Part shown: piece by piece, positions 1 to 7,468 of the stretch
How the letters are laid out: the number at the start of each line of letters is the position of its first letter
Position numbering within the stretch: the stretch's first letter is position 1
Notes under the pieces: model-generated
Seen by the model: only the letters and a program-made list of their open reading frames with translations
The model's database searches: none
Told to the model about the DNA's origin: nothing
NCBI GenBank assembly: GCA_964522605.1
Contig: CAZFWV010000208.1
Span: 1 to 12,347 of the forward strand
Direction: 5' to 3'
DNA: 12,347 bases
From: CAVZLD01 sp964522605
Lineage (GTDB): Bacteria > Planctomycetota > Planctomycetia > Pirellulales > Pirellulaceae
Translations under genes and position numbers: made by a program

Positions 1-71
1 TTCTTTAGCGACCGAACACCTTCGGCAGGCCGACATTGTACCTGCGTCGCGATCCAAAACTACCAGAACCG

Positions 72-95
72 GCCGGGAGAACTCGGCGTTTTTTT
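72..95 (+). terminator. Intrinsic terminator at left edge
   Basis: GCCGGG (72-77) pairs with CTCGGC (82-87) to form a six-pair stem with one G-U pair and an AGAA loop. It is followed by one G and then seven Ts (89-95). This is the classic Rho-independent layout on the plus strand. It would end transcription of a gene lying to the left of the window and isolate the polysaccharide genes from it. The stem is short, so efficiency is uncertain. Confidence 0.5.
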
Positions 96-324
96 CCCGC
101 TCCAGTGCCGGAAGGGAGTGCTTGGAGTAAGCTTTTCCCGATGGGGGCGGTTGAATTCTCCCGCGAAAGGCGGTCCAACCGGTACTTCCTGCACGATCTG
201 GGGATCGGGGCGGGAATTACTGCGGAGTCGGGGGGCCACGGCCGGGCGAGCATCCCGCCGCAGGGTCCTGCCCCGGAAAGAACGCACCAGCCAATCAACG
301 ACTCAGTCACGAAGACTCGGCCAC
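96..324. other. Untranslated stretch before the flippase gene
   Basis: I see no convincing gene here. The flippase frame is open back to a GTG at 118, but the extra 69 residues are Arg/Ser/Gly-rich, have no membrane segment and resemble nothing I know, so I treat the stretch as 5' leader. I could not find a pair of -35 and -10 boxes with acceptable spacing. A promoter for the rightward genes is expected here because a terminator lies at 72-95. Confidence 0.4.
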
Positions 325-1689
325 GTGTCCACTGATACCGCTGACATCCCGCGAGAATCCCCTTCACCGTCGCCGGAGCCTCTGCGCCGACGAGTCGTCG
401 ACGCGGTGAAGTGGCAACTCGGAAGCCAGATCGCCTCGCAAGGATGGCGGTTCGCCACGAATCTCGTTTTGACGCGGTTGCTGGTGCCTGAAGCCTTCGG
501 CTTGATGGGGATGGTGCAGGTCTTCATGGTGGCGATGCAGATGATTTCTGACGTCGGCCTGTTGGGCAGCGTCGTCCATCATCGCGAAGGCGAGAGTCCG
601 CGTTTCCTGAATACCGTGTGGACGGTTCAGGTCATACGCGGCTTCCTTCTGTGGTTGATTACTTGTGCGGGGGCCTACCCGTTTGCACTCTTGTACGACA
701 TGCCGGAACTGATCTGGCTGCTGCCCTTGACCGGTTTGGACAATGTGTTTCGTTCCTTCGCCTCCACCATTCTGCTGACATCGCGACGCAACATCGAACC
801 GAAACGCTACGTTCTCGTCGAATTGGGCTCCCAGGTGGCGAGTTCGCTCGCGATGATCGGGCTGGCCGCCGTGATGCAATCGGTATCCGCCTTGGCGATC
901 GGCTGGGTGATTGGGGGAATTGCCTACGCGTGGATGTCGTACTGGGGGGGGAATGTGCCGAGGAATCGTCTCGAATGGGACCGGGAAGCGGGCAAGTCGA
1001 TTCTGCATTTTGGTCGGTGGACAGCAGCCAGCAGCACGCTCACGGTCATGCAGCTTCAAGGCGACCGGATGGTGCTCGGCAAAATCTTCAGCGTGGGGCA
1101 ACTCGGCATCTACTCCATCGGGGCCAATCTGGCGCTGCCCCCGATGATGCTTTTTTCGCGGATCAGCCAACAGGTGTGGATGCCAACCTATGCCAAAATC
1201 CGCGACGTCCCACTCGCCGCCGCCCGTTCCAAAATCCGTCGGCTACGGCTCGGCACGGTGCTGCCATTGTTTGGTCTGATCGTGCTGATCGTCCTCTTTG
1301 CCCAGCCGGTCGTCGATTTCTGTTACCCGCCCGCCTATCACGCGGCCGGTTGGTACTGCGCGCTAATGGCAATTGGAGTGATGTTGAAGGTGGCGACCGA
1401 TCCGGGACCTGTGTTTCTTGCCTATGGAGATGCTCGGATGCATTTCTGGGTTACGGTCCTGCGCACGACCACGATGATCACGGCGATGGCGGTCGGTTTC
1501 TTCGTGGGGCGAACTCACGGGTCTGCCTCGGCCGGTGTTCTGTTCGGAATCGTGTTTGCGCCGCTAATTTACTATCCGCTCCAATCGGTGTGGCACCATC
1601 GGGTCCACGCATGGTTGCCCGAAGTAGAGCTGCCGATGATTGGTGGCAGCGTGCTGCTGTTTCTGGCGTGGCTGTTCTTCCTGCAGTGA
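325..1689 (+). CDS. wzx: Wzx-type lipid-linked oligosaccharide flippase
   Basis: Integral inner-membrane protein of 454 residues, expected to flip undecaprenyl-diphosphate-linked repeat units to the periplasm. A short Ser/Pro-rich hydrophilic N-terminus is followed by a basic amphipathic stretch and then about 12 or more hydrophobic segments. The sequence type fits the WzxC / Polysacc_synt branch of the MOP superfamily. Supporting features are the N-terminal phrase with LVLTRLLVPEAFGLMG, and HFGRW at residues 228-232 followed shortly by GDRMVLGK and then GIYSIG, as is typical in the middle of these flippases. The length is normal for the family. I chose the GTG at 325 because the longer in-frame extension to 118 looks non-coding. 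A weak GAAG lies 10 bases upstream, so the start is only moderately sure. The gene contains an uninterrupted run of eight Gs (944-951) in Trp-Gly-Gly codons. It is the first gene of the rightward polysaccharide series. Substrate cannot be told from sequence. Confidence 0.88.
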   Translation: MSTDTADIPRESPSPSPEPLRRRVVDAVKWQLGSQIASQGWRFATNLVLTRLLVPEAFGLMGMVQVFMVAMQMISDVGLLGSVVHHREGESPRFLNTVWTVQVIRGFLLWLITCAGAYPFALLYDMPELIWLLPLTGLDNVFRSFASTILLTSRRNIEPKRYVLVELGSQVASSLAMIGLAAVMQSVSALAIGWVIGGIAYAWMSYWGGNVPRNRLEWDREAGKSILHFGRWTAASSTLTVMQLQGDRMVLGKIFSVGQLGIYSIGANLALPPMMLFSRISQQVWMPTYAKIRDVPLAAARSKIRRLRLGTVLPLFGLIVLIVLFAQPVVDFCYPPAYHAAGWYCALMAIGVMLKVATDPGPVFLAYGDARMHFWVTVLRTTTMITAMAVGFFVGRTHGSASAGVLFGIVFAPLIYYPLQSVWHHRVHAWLPEVELPMIGGSVLLFLAWLFFLQ

Positions 1690-1834
1690 CCAGGTGTCCA
1701 GCGTGTCCGAGCGGAGATATGTGCTGCGTTCGGAGCGACCGTCATAAGTCGCCCCTTGTCGGAGCCAGGCGGTCGAGCTGCGCGGGAGCTGCGGTGGATC
1801 GCCGGTGAAATGGTCGTTTCCGATCGCGGTTTGG

Positions 1835-1864
1835 TTGCGGGCGACTTTTTTCGCGGTCTATATT
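1835..1864 (+). promoter_or_regulatory. Candidate promoter before the polymerase gene
   Basis: A good -10 box TATATT (1859-1864, five of six to consensus) has a poor -35 TTGCGG (1835-1840) 18 bases upstream. It lies in the 282-base gap between the flippase and polymerase genes. This gap is otherwise featureless to me and is long for genes in one operon, so an internal promoter is plausible. The -35 is weak, hence the low confidence. Confidence 0.25.
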
Positions 1865-1971
1865 GAATCGAGCGATCCTGGCTGCGCGAGGTGGCCGAAG
1901 CGATCGTGGTTCTGCCTGGGCCGACACGGCGGTGGCTGCCAGGTGCCGACTCTGACTTCGAGATTGGCGAC

Positions 1972-3405
1972 ATGGAGTTTCTCGTACCGATCGTGCTCTA
2001 CGGCTGGCTGCCGGTCGTGGTCCTGGTCTTCCGCGAGCTCCGCGGTCATCGAGCGATCGCCTTCTGCTATGTGACCGCCTGGCTGTTCCTGCCGTCGGCA
2101 CGGTTTCCCATTCGTGGTCTGCCCGACTATGACAAGATGACGGCGACTTCGCTGGGCATCTTGATGGCGGCCATCTTGCTTGAGCCGCGGCGGCTGGTCG
2201 GACTGCGGCCGCGGTGGTTTGACCTGCCGCTGGCCATTTTCTGCCTGAGTCCGCTCGTTTCCACCTGGACCAACCGGCTGGGGATCTGGCACGGGGTGTC
2301 GGAGAGTATCTCCAGCCTGTGGGCCTTTGGAATTCCCTACTATTTGGGCCGCGTCTACTTTGACTCCTTCAAGTCGTTGCTGGTTCTGGCGAAGGCCATC
2401 CTGATTGGCGGTCTGGTGTATGTTCCGCTGTGCCTGATCGAAATCCGCATGAGTCCGCAGCTGTACGTCTGGGTTTATGGTTTCCGACCGCGAAACTTCA
2501 ATGCTGCGCGTTTTGGGGGATGGCGCCCGAATGTGTTTCTTGAGGAAGGGTTGGAGCTGGGAATGTGGATGACCGTTGCCAGTCTGATGGGATTCTGGCT
2601 ATGGTACAGCGGCGCGACGAAGAAATTGTGGGGGATTGCCACGGGGCCGCTGCTGGCGGTCTTGCTGGTGACCACCGTCCTGTGTCGCGCCACGGGCGCC
2701 CTTGCCCTGCTACTGGCCGGATGTGGGACGCTGGTGGCGATGCGGATCACGCGGAGCGCCTGGCCCGCCCTGGCTCTGTTATTGATTCCTCCCGTGTACA
2801 TCGGGTTGCGCGCGTCCTCGGCATACGACGGCCATCATGTGGTGGAGTTGGCGCGGGTGGCGGTGAATGACGACCGCGCTCAATCGCTGGAATTCCGTTT
2901 TCAGAATGAGGACCTGGTGGTCGTCCGCGCCCGGCAGGCATTGCTGACCGGCTGGGGGGGCTTCGGTCGAGGACACATCTACGATGCGTACGGAGAGCCG
3001 GTTTCAGTGATGGACGGATATTGGCTCATCATGTTCGCCTACCGGGGACTCCTTGGACTAATTTCGCTCTATCTCGCCCTGTTGCTGGCTCCCACGGTTG
3101 CCTTGGTGCGGTTTGCGGGGCGAAAATGGTCGTTTGTCGATGTCGCTCCGGCAACCGCACTGGCCGTGGCGCTGGTCCTGTTTGCGATCGATACGCTGTT
3201 GAACGCGATGCTGAATGCGATCTATCCGCTGGCCTTGGGGGGGCTTGCGACGGTCAGCTTCCTGCCGCGAAGCAAGCTGATTGAGGAACCCGACGTCGAG
3301 AAGTCGGACGAGGAAGAGGCGCCGACCGTGCAGCGCGGCCTGTGGCCACCGCCAAAACACCTGCTGGCCCCCTCGGCAGAGGCGCCTACACTGCCAAAAC
3401 CTTGA
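1972..3405 (+). CDS. Wzy/WaaL-type O-antigen polymerase or ligase
   Basis: Polytopic inner-membrane protein of 477 residues with about 10-12 hydrophobic segments starting at residue 2. It likely joins lipid-linked repeat units in the periplasm. The family is suggested by overall topology, by a large polar loop after the eighth or ninth segment, and by GWGGFGRG (327-334) followed by an acidic/aromatic stretch and FAYRGLLGL. This is the usual C-terminal pattern of the O-antigen ligase/polymerase (Wzy_C) superfamily. Primary sequence does not separate polymerase from ligase. The position between a flippase and a chain-length protein favours polymerase. The C-terminal 50 or so residues are a hydrophilic, acidic and Pro-rich cytoplasmic tail, longer than usual. 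I chose ATG 1972 because the open frame back to GTG 1891 adds 27 polar residues before the first membrane helix; its ribosome site is weak, so the start is uncertain. Two runs of seven Gs occur (2954-2960 and 3237-3243). Confidence 0.8.
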   Translation: MEFLVPIVLYGWLPVVVLVFRELRGHRAIAFCYVTAWLFLPSARFPIRGLPDYDKMTATSLGILMAAILLEPRRLVGLRPRWFDLPLAIFCLSPLVSTWTNRLGIWHGVSESISSLWAFGIPYYLGRVYFDSFKSLLVLAKAILIGGLVYVPLCLIEIRMSPQLYVWVYGFRPRNFNAARFGGWRPNVFLEEGLELGMWMTVASLMGFWLWYSGATKKLWGIATGPLLAVLLVTTVLCRATGALALLLAGCGTLVAMRITRSAWPALALLLIPPVYIGLRASSAYDGHHVVELARVAVNDDRAQSLEFRFQNEDLVVVRARQALLTGWGGFGRGHIYDAYGEPVSVMDGYWLIMFAYRGLLGLISLYLALLLAPTVALVRFAGRKWSFVDVAPATALAVALVLFAIDTLLNAMLNAIYPLALGGLATVSFLPRSKLIEEPDVEKSDEEEAPTVQRGLWPPPKHLLAPSAEAPTLPKP

Positions 3406-3430
3406 TTGGTCCGAAAAGACGCCGTATGTA
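3402..3430 (+). promoter_or_regulatory. Weak candidate promoter before the chain-length gene
   Basis: TTGATT (3402-3407, four of six) and TATGTA (3425-3430, three of six) are separated by exactly 17 bases in the 90-base gap before the chain-length gene. The -35 overlaps the polymerase stop codon. Spacing is ideal but the boxes are weak. Read-through from the upstream genes is equally possible. Confidence 0.22.
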
Positions 3431-3495
3431 CATGTGAGGGATTCGTACTTCCTGCCGCTGTTGGGGGTCCGCGTGACGAATTCAACTAGGGAAAT

Positions 3496-5721
3496 ATGCT
3501 GAGCAACACTGTAATGACACGTGGTAATCTGCAGGTGGCTGGACGAAACCCACTGGAAAAACGGATTGTAACGATCTCTCAGCCTCGCCGAACGAGCGAT
3601 TCCGACGAGGCCGAGGATTCTTTGTTTCTGACGGTTCTGCGCCGGCGCTGGATGTTGCTTTTGGCCTGCGTGTTGGCCAGCCTGGGTGTCGCGACCTACA
3701 TGGCCAAGCAGTTCACGATGCCGAAGGCCGAGACGACGGGCGAAATGCGCTACGTCTCGCTCCCACCCACGGTCCTGCCGGTCTACACGCCCCCGAATAC
3801 GCTCGAACTGGTCGATTTGTTGCGATCCCACGAATACATGTCTGAGCTGGCGCGGCGGAATGACCTGCCGATCGACCCGAAGCGACTCTCGGAACTGTTC
3901 GAGATCCGCACGTCCCACATGTCGAACATCATCTCGGTCAAGCTGGGTTGGGGGGACGCGCAAGAGGCGATCGAGATGGTGAACGACCTGATGCGGATCG
4001 CCTGTGAGAAGACGACAGCGAATCGCCGCGAGACGTTGCGGAATTACCGTCGCGATACCGAGATTGCCCTGGCGAGTGCGGATCAACGGGTTGCTGAATA
4101 TCGGGACCGCGTTCTTGCGCTGCGGCGGGAGCGCGACCAGAAGTTGCGCGAAGAAGGCACGGCCGGCTCCGAGGTCCAACGGCTCACAAATATGCTTTCG
4201 CGAGTCGAAGAACTGCTGGATCAGGCAATTCTCAAGAAGGCATCACTTTCGCAGCAGATAAGCACGGTTCGCGGGGAGGAGGAGGGGCTGAAGGCGCAGA
4301 TCAAACAGGAGCTGCTCCGCAGTCGTCGGCAGCAGGTGGAAGATCGATTGCGTGCACTGAATCGCTCCGCACCACAGGCGGCCCGCTTACTCTCGCTGAA
4401 GAAAGCACTGGAAGAGTTCGACGCGGAGAATGTTGTCCTCGATTATGTCGCTTGGCAAGCGAAGTTGACTTTGCTGGGGCGTGAGATCCTAGGTGATCTC
4501 GATCCGGTTGCGCTGCGTGTTGTCGATACGCTTCAGCGACAATTAGCCTATCAAACACAGCGCGCGGAACAGTTGGAGCTGGAACTGCTGCCGATGGACA
4601 ATGAAATCAGCATGCTGGAAAGCCGCCGCGAATCGCAGGAGCAGCGCCTGAATGAGGCGCTCAGCATGGACACGGAAGCACTGCCTTCGCTGGAAGAGGC
4701 GGAAACGCGGCTGGAGGAATCGCAACTTTCGCGCCGCAGTCTGCAGGAGCAGTTGGATAACATTCGCAGATTGGAGGAGACGGATCTTTCAGAACTCACC
4801 GTCTTGACCGCGGCGTCGTGGCAGACGACGGACTACAGCGAAGGTCGCCATAAGGTTTTTGTGTTTGCCCTGGCCGGCTGTCTCGTCCTACTGACGTTGC
4901 CCGTGTTTGCACTGGAGCATTTCTTTCCCTCGGGGCATCCTGCTGAAAGAGCAGCGAAGTCGCTGGGAATTCCGCTTGTCAGTCGCGGGACGTTTGTCGC
5001 GCAGCAGTTGAAGCACGACAAAGTTCAATTCCATCCGCTGAACTCAGAATCGCTGCGTTTGTTAGCGCTGCGGATTCAGCAGAGTGTACCAGGACCCGGC
5101 TCCATCGTGGTCTTCAGTGGGCTCAACCACGACAAATCGGCGATTCCGATGATCAGCTACCTCGCTGAGTGCCTCGCCCGGCGGGAAGAACGCGTTTTGA
5201 TCATTGATGCGTGCGACCGAGCTCACGACACGCGGAATGGGTCGAACCACGAGGATCTTGTCAAGTCGGTTCTGTCGCCCTCGACTCCGCCGAATGAAGA
5301 CCCGGGGACAGGCTCCAGTCCGGCGACCGACCTTGTTGCACGCTCGGAACCAGAGCCTGCGCCCGGATTAGTCGGACTGGCGGATTTTCTTGTGCGTCGC
5401 GATCTGTCGGCCGACGATATGATCTGCCGCACGTCCATCCCGGGCGTGGATATGATCCCAAGTGGCAGCGCCGAGTTTCCGTGTGAAGGCTTGGCGTCGA
5501 GCAGCCTCACAGATCTGCTCGATGAGTGCCGTCGACGGTACACGATGATTCTGGTCTCGGGACCCTCGACGCAGCAGCCGTCCGATCTGCAGATGTTGTC
5601 GGCGCGGGCCGACGCGATTCTGTTCACGATGCCGCGCAACGGCCGTGCGAATCTGCAAGCGGAGGATACGGTCCGTGATCTGCTCGATTTGGGAGCCCCG
5701 GTGATCGGCATCGTCGGTTGA
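3496..5721 (+). CDS. Wzc/GumC-type polysaccharide co-polymerase with degenerate BY-kinase domain
   Basis: Inner-membrane chain-length regulator of 741 residues. Order of parts: cytoplasmic N-tail; membrane helix at about 52-71 just after a basic RRR, as in Wzz domains; periplasmic part with a long charged coiled coil at about 165-430; second membrane helix at about 454-473; cytoplasmic P-loop-like domain from about 500 to the end. The last domain matches bacterial tyrosine-kinase (MinD-like) order but is eroded. The Walker A position reads SGLNHDKSA (541-549), keeping Lys and Ser but not GxGKST. Walker A' is VLIIDACDR (567-575). The Walker B position reads ILVSGPS (685-691), with Ser688 where the IIDTPP aspartate should be. 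A Pro/Ser/Glu-rich insert of about 50 residues follows Walker A', then GLADFL. The protein stops at VIGIVG with no Tyr-rich tail. It therefore probably does not phosphorylate, while keeping a structural role in chain length or export. The ATG is preceded by AGGGA (3488-3492), closely spaced. Confidence 0.85.
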   Translation: MLSNTVMTRGNLQVAGRNPLEKRIVTISQPRRTSDSDEAEDSLFLTVLRRRWMLLLACVLASLGVATYMAKQFTMPKAETTGEMRYVSLPPTVLPVYTPPNTLELVDLLRSHEYMSELARRNDLPIDPKRLSELFEIRTSHMSNIISVKLGWGDAQEAIEMVNDLMRIACEKTTANRRETLRNYRRDTEIALASADQRVAEYRDRVLALRRERDQKLREEGTAGSEVQRLTNMLSRVEELLDQAILKKASLSQQISTVRGEEEGLKAQIKQELLRSRRQQVEDRLRALNRSAPQAARLLSLKKALEEFDAENVVLDYVAWQAKLTLLGREILGDLDPVALRVVDTLQRQLAYQTQRAEQLELELLPMDNEISMLESRRESQEQRLNEALSMDTEALPSLEEAETRLEESQLSRRSLQEQLDNIRRLEETDLSELTVLTAASWQTTDYSEGRHKVFVFALAGCLVLLTLPVFALEHFFPSGHPAERAAKSLGIPLVSRGTFVAQQLKHDKVQFHPLNSESLRLLALRIQQSVPGPGSIVVFSGLNHDKSAIPMISYLAECLARREERVLIIDACDRAHDTRNGSNHEDLVKSVLSPSTPPNEDPGTGSSPATDLVARSEPEPAPGLVGLADFLVRRDLSADDMICRTSIPGVDMIPSGSAEFPCEGLASSSLTDLLDECRRRYTMILVSGPSTQQPSDLQMLSARADAILFTMPRNGRANLQAEDTVRDLLDLGAPVIGIVG

Positions 5722-5809
5722 AGTTCTTTATTCGCGAAACTCCCGTCGAGGCGAAGGCCGGAGGAGGCTTCGGGCCGTACGACGCCGGTTCACTTTACGG
5801 CTTACACTT

Positions 5810-5823
5810 GGGAGGCTTCCAAG
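5810..5823 (+). promoter_or_regulatory. Strong ribosome binding site of the leader peptide, partly in a hairpin
   Basis: GGGAGG (5810-5815) lies 8 bases before ATG 5824, the best Shine-Dalgarno match in this part of the window. It sits inside a small hairpin in which CTTGG pairs with CCAAG around a 7-base loop, so access could be modulated. GGAGGCTTC occurs twice, at 5763-5771 and 5811-5819; only the second copy is placed before a start codon. Confidence 0.4.
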
Positions 5824-5886
5824 ATGCGGTTGCGTTGTGACCGAGCCGCAATGGGGACGTTTTTGGAGTGGGAGAAGTCGTCTTGA
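5824..5886 (+). CDS. Possible 20-residue leader peptide upstream of rmlBC
   Basis: A short open frame, ATG to TGA, encoding a 20-residue peptide that begins MRLRCDRAAM and contains TFLEWEK. It is preceded by a strong ribosome site with 8-base spacing. Its TGA (5884-5886) overlaps the TTG start (5883-5885) of the RmlB-RmlC gene in a TTGA arrangement, as in translationally coupled gene pairs. The peptide has no recognisable family, and any role may lie in its translation rather than its product. A chance open frame of this length is easy to obtain. The support is the ribosome site together with the overlap, not the amino-acid sequence. Confidence 0.35.
   Translation: MRLRCDRAAMGTFLEWEKSS
5871..5885 (+). 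promoter_or_regulatory. Ribosome binding site deciding the TTG start of rmlBC
   Basis: GGAGAAG (5871-5877) stands 5 bases before TTG 5883, whose reading frame begins with the Rossmann strand ILVTGGAGFIG after only two residues. The alternative GTG at 5868 overlaps this site and would add five residues, so TTG 5883 is preferred. Confidence 0.6.
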
Positions 5887-7451
5887 GTACGATCCTTGTG
5901 ACCGGGGGAGCCGGTTTTATTGGCGGGTCCTTCCTCCGACGGTATGTGCCCGAGACGGGCCATCGAATGGTCAACTTGGATTTGTTGACCTATGCGGGAA
6001 ACTTGGAATCACTGCAACCGGTGGCAGGTTGCGAGAATTATCAGTTTGTCCAGGGGGATATTCGCGACGCGAGCCTCTTGCGTCAACTGTTGCGGGATCA
6101 TCAACCGTGCGCGATCGTGCACTTCGCCGCCGAATCGCACGTGGATCGCTCGATCGGCGCGCCGGCCACCTTTATTCAGACGAATGTGGTCGGCACGCAG
6201 AATTTGCTGGAGTGTGCGCGAGGATACTGGAACGATCTCGATTCTGCGGCGCGACGAGAATTTCGCTTTCTGCATGTTTCGACCGACGAGGTCTATGGAT
6301 CCCTCGGACCCACGGGGCGATTCACGGAGCAATCCCCCTACGCCCCGAACTCTCCGTATTCCGCTTCCAAAGCGGGAGCCGATCATTTGGTCCGGGCCTA
6401 CTTTCACACGTACGGGCTGCCCGTTCTGGTCTCGAATTGTTCCAACAACTACGGGCCCTATCAGTTTCCAGAAAAACTGATCCCGCTGATGATTCTTAAC
6501 GCGTTGGAAGGTAAGCCGCTCCCGGTTTATGGGGACGGAGCGAATGTGCGCGATTGGCTGCATGTTGACGACCATTGCGAAGCGCTCTGGCAGATTCTCC
6601 AACGGGGCGAACCGGGCCAGGTCTACAACATCGGCGGGGATGCGGAGCGGACGAACTTGGAGGTTGTGGAAACGATCTGTCAAGTTGTCGACGAACTGTG
6701 CCCGGATCGACCTCACCGGCCCACGCGACAATTGATTCAGTTCGTTCCCGATCGGCCTGGCCATGACCGTCGCTATGCGATCGATGCGAGCAAGATCCAG
6801 CGCGAGCTGGGTTGGCAACCGCGACACGACTTTGACACCGGGATTCGCGAAACGGTCCGGTGGTACTTGGACCACGGGGATTGGGTAAGGCATGTTTGCG
6901 AAGGAACCTATCAACGGGAAAGATTGGGGTTGGTAACTGACATGATTGAGTCATTCACACCGTCATCGCAGCCCGCACCCACGTACGTCGAAGGTCCGAT
7001 CGACGGACTTGTCGTGCGATCGCTTAAGCCTTTTGCCGATCAACGAGGCTGGCTGATCGAGTTGTTTCGGGAAGATGAATTGCCCGATGGTTTGTTGCCG
7101 GCGATGGCCTACGTGAGTGAGACGTTGCCGGGTGTTGCGCGGGGACCGCACGAACATGTCGAACAGTCCGACTATTTTGCCTTCGTTGGGCCGGGCGATT
7201 TCGAACTGCACGCCTGGGATTCACGCCCGGATTCTCCCACCTACGGTCACCATGTTTGCTTGACTGTGGGGGAACAGAATCGGTGTGCGGTCGTTGTGCC
7301 TCCCGGCGTGGTTCATGGTTACCGCAACGTGGGTGACAAACCCGGTTGGGTGTTCAACGCCCCGAATCGACTGTATGCGGGGCCGGGGAAACAACAGCCC
7401 GTCGACGAGATTCGTCATGAGGACGAAGCCGATTCCCCCTATCGGATGTAA
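5883..7451 (+). CDS. rmlB-rmlC: Fusion: dTDP-glucose 4,6-dehydratase (RmlB) + RmlC-like cupin
   Basis: A 522-residue cytoplasmic protein. Residues 1 to about 340 are a full-length RmlB, an extended short-chain dehydrogenase that turns dTDP-glucose into dTDP-4-keto-6-deoxyglucose. It has the NAD motif GGAGFIG (8-14), AESHVDRSI, the catalytic STDEVYG with Thr134-Asp135-Glu136, YSASK (Tyr159, Lys163), and NNYGPYQFPEKLIP. A short linker leads to a cupin of about 150 residues resembling RmlC (3,5-epimerase). It contains FADQRGWLIELFR, RGPHEH (420-425, with the expected base His423), a WDSRPDSPTYG phrase matching the RmlC VDIR..SPT region, and VPPGVVHGYRNVGD. The usual RGLHxQ and the following conserved Lys are altered, so epimerase activity is likely but not certain. 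The next gene, rmlA, starts 17 bases downstream, so the two are surely co-transcribed. Met354 (6942) has GGGG about 13 bases upstream and could in principle start a separate 169-residue cupin. Confidence 0.93.
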   Translation: MSTILVTGGAGFIGGSFLRRYVPETGHRMVNLDLLTYAGNLESLQPVAGCENYQFVQGDIRDASLLRQLLRDHQPCAIVHFAAESHVDRSIGAPATFIQTNVVGTQNLLECARGYWNDLDSAARREFRFLHVSTDEVYGSLGPTGRFTEQSPYAPNSPYSASKAGADHLVRAYFHTYGLPVLVSNCSNNYGPYQFPEKLIPLMILNALEGKPLPVYGDGANVRDWLHVDDHCEALWQILQRGEPGQVYNIGGDAERTNLEVVETICQVVDELCPDRPHRPTRQLIQFVPDRPGHDRRYAIDASKIQRELGWQPRHDFDTGIRETVRWYLDHGDWVRHVCEGTYQRERLGLVTDMIESFTPSSQPAPTYVEGPIDGLVVRSLKPFADQRGWLIELFREDELPDGLLPAMAYVSETLPGVARGPHEHVEQSDYFAFVGPGDFELHAWDSRPDSPTYGHHVCLTVGEQNRCAVVVPPGVVHGYRNVGDKPGWVFNAPNRLYAGPGKQQPVDEIRHEDEADSPYRM

Positions 7452-7468
7452 CCACGAGAGGGCTTTCC

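Noticed and set aside
146..153. GGCGGTTG resembling the ops/JUMPstart core GGCGGTAG upstream of a polysaccharide operon
   Set aside because: It is only seven of eight bases, in GC-rich DNA where GGCGG is common. The rest of JUMPstart is missing, and I see no reason to expect an RfaH system here.
118..324. In-frame N-terminal extension of the flippase from a GTG at 118
   Set aside because: The 69 extra residues are Arg/Ser/Gly-rich, non-hydrophobic and unlike flippase N-termini. A GTG at 325 gives a normal-length protein.
618..1808. Long open frame of 396 codons on the plus strand overlapping the flippase gene
   Set aside because: It is a shadow of the flippase in another frame: its Arg/Gly/Ala-rich composition has no membrane segments or motifs, and it runs into the untranslated gap.
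1805..2074. Short frame beginning with a hydrophobic stretch before the polymerase gene
   Set aside because: It overlaps the start of the polymerase, becomes low-complexity Ser/Arg/Trp-rich after 40 codons, and has no clear ribosome site.
3058..4179. Minus-strand open frame of 373 codons across the polymerase and chain-length genes
   Set aside because: It is antisense to two well-supported genes, with Arg/Gln/His-rich composition typical of a shadow frame.
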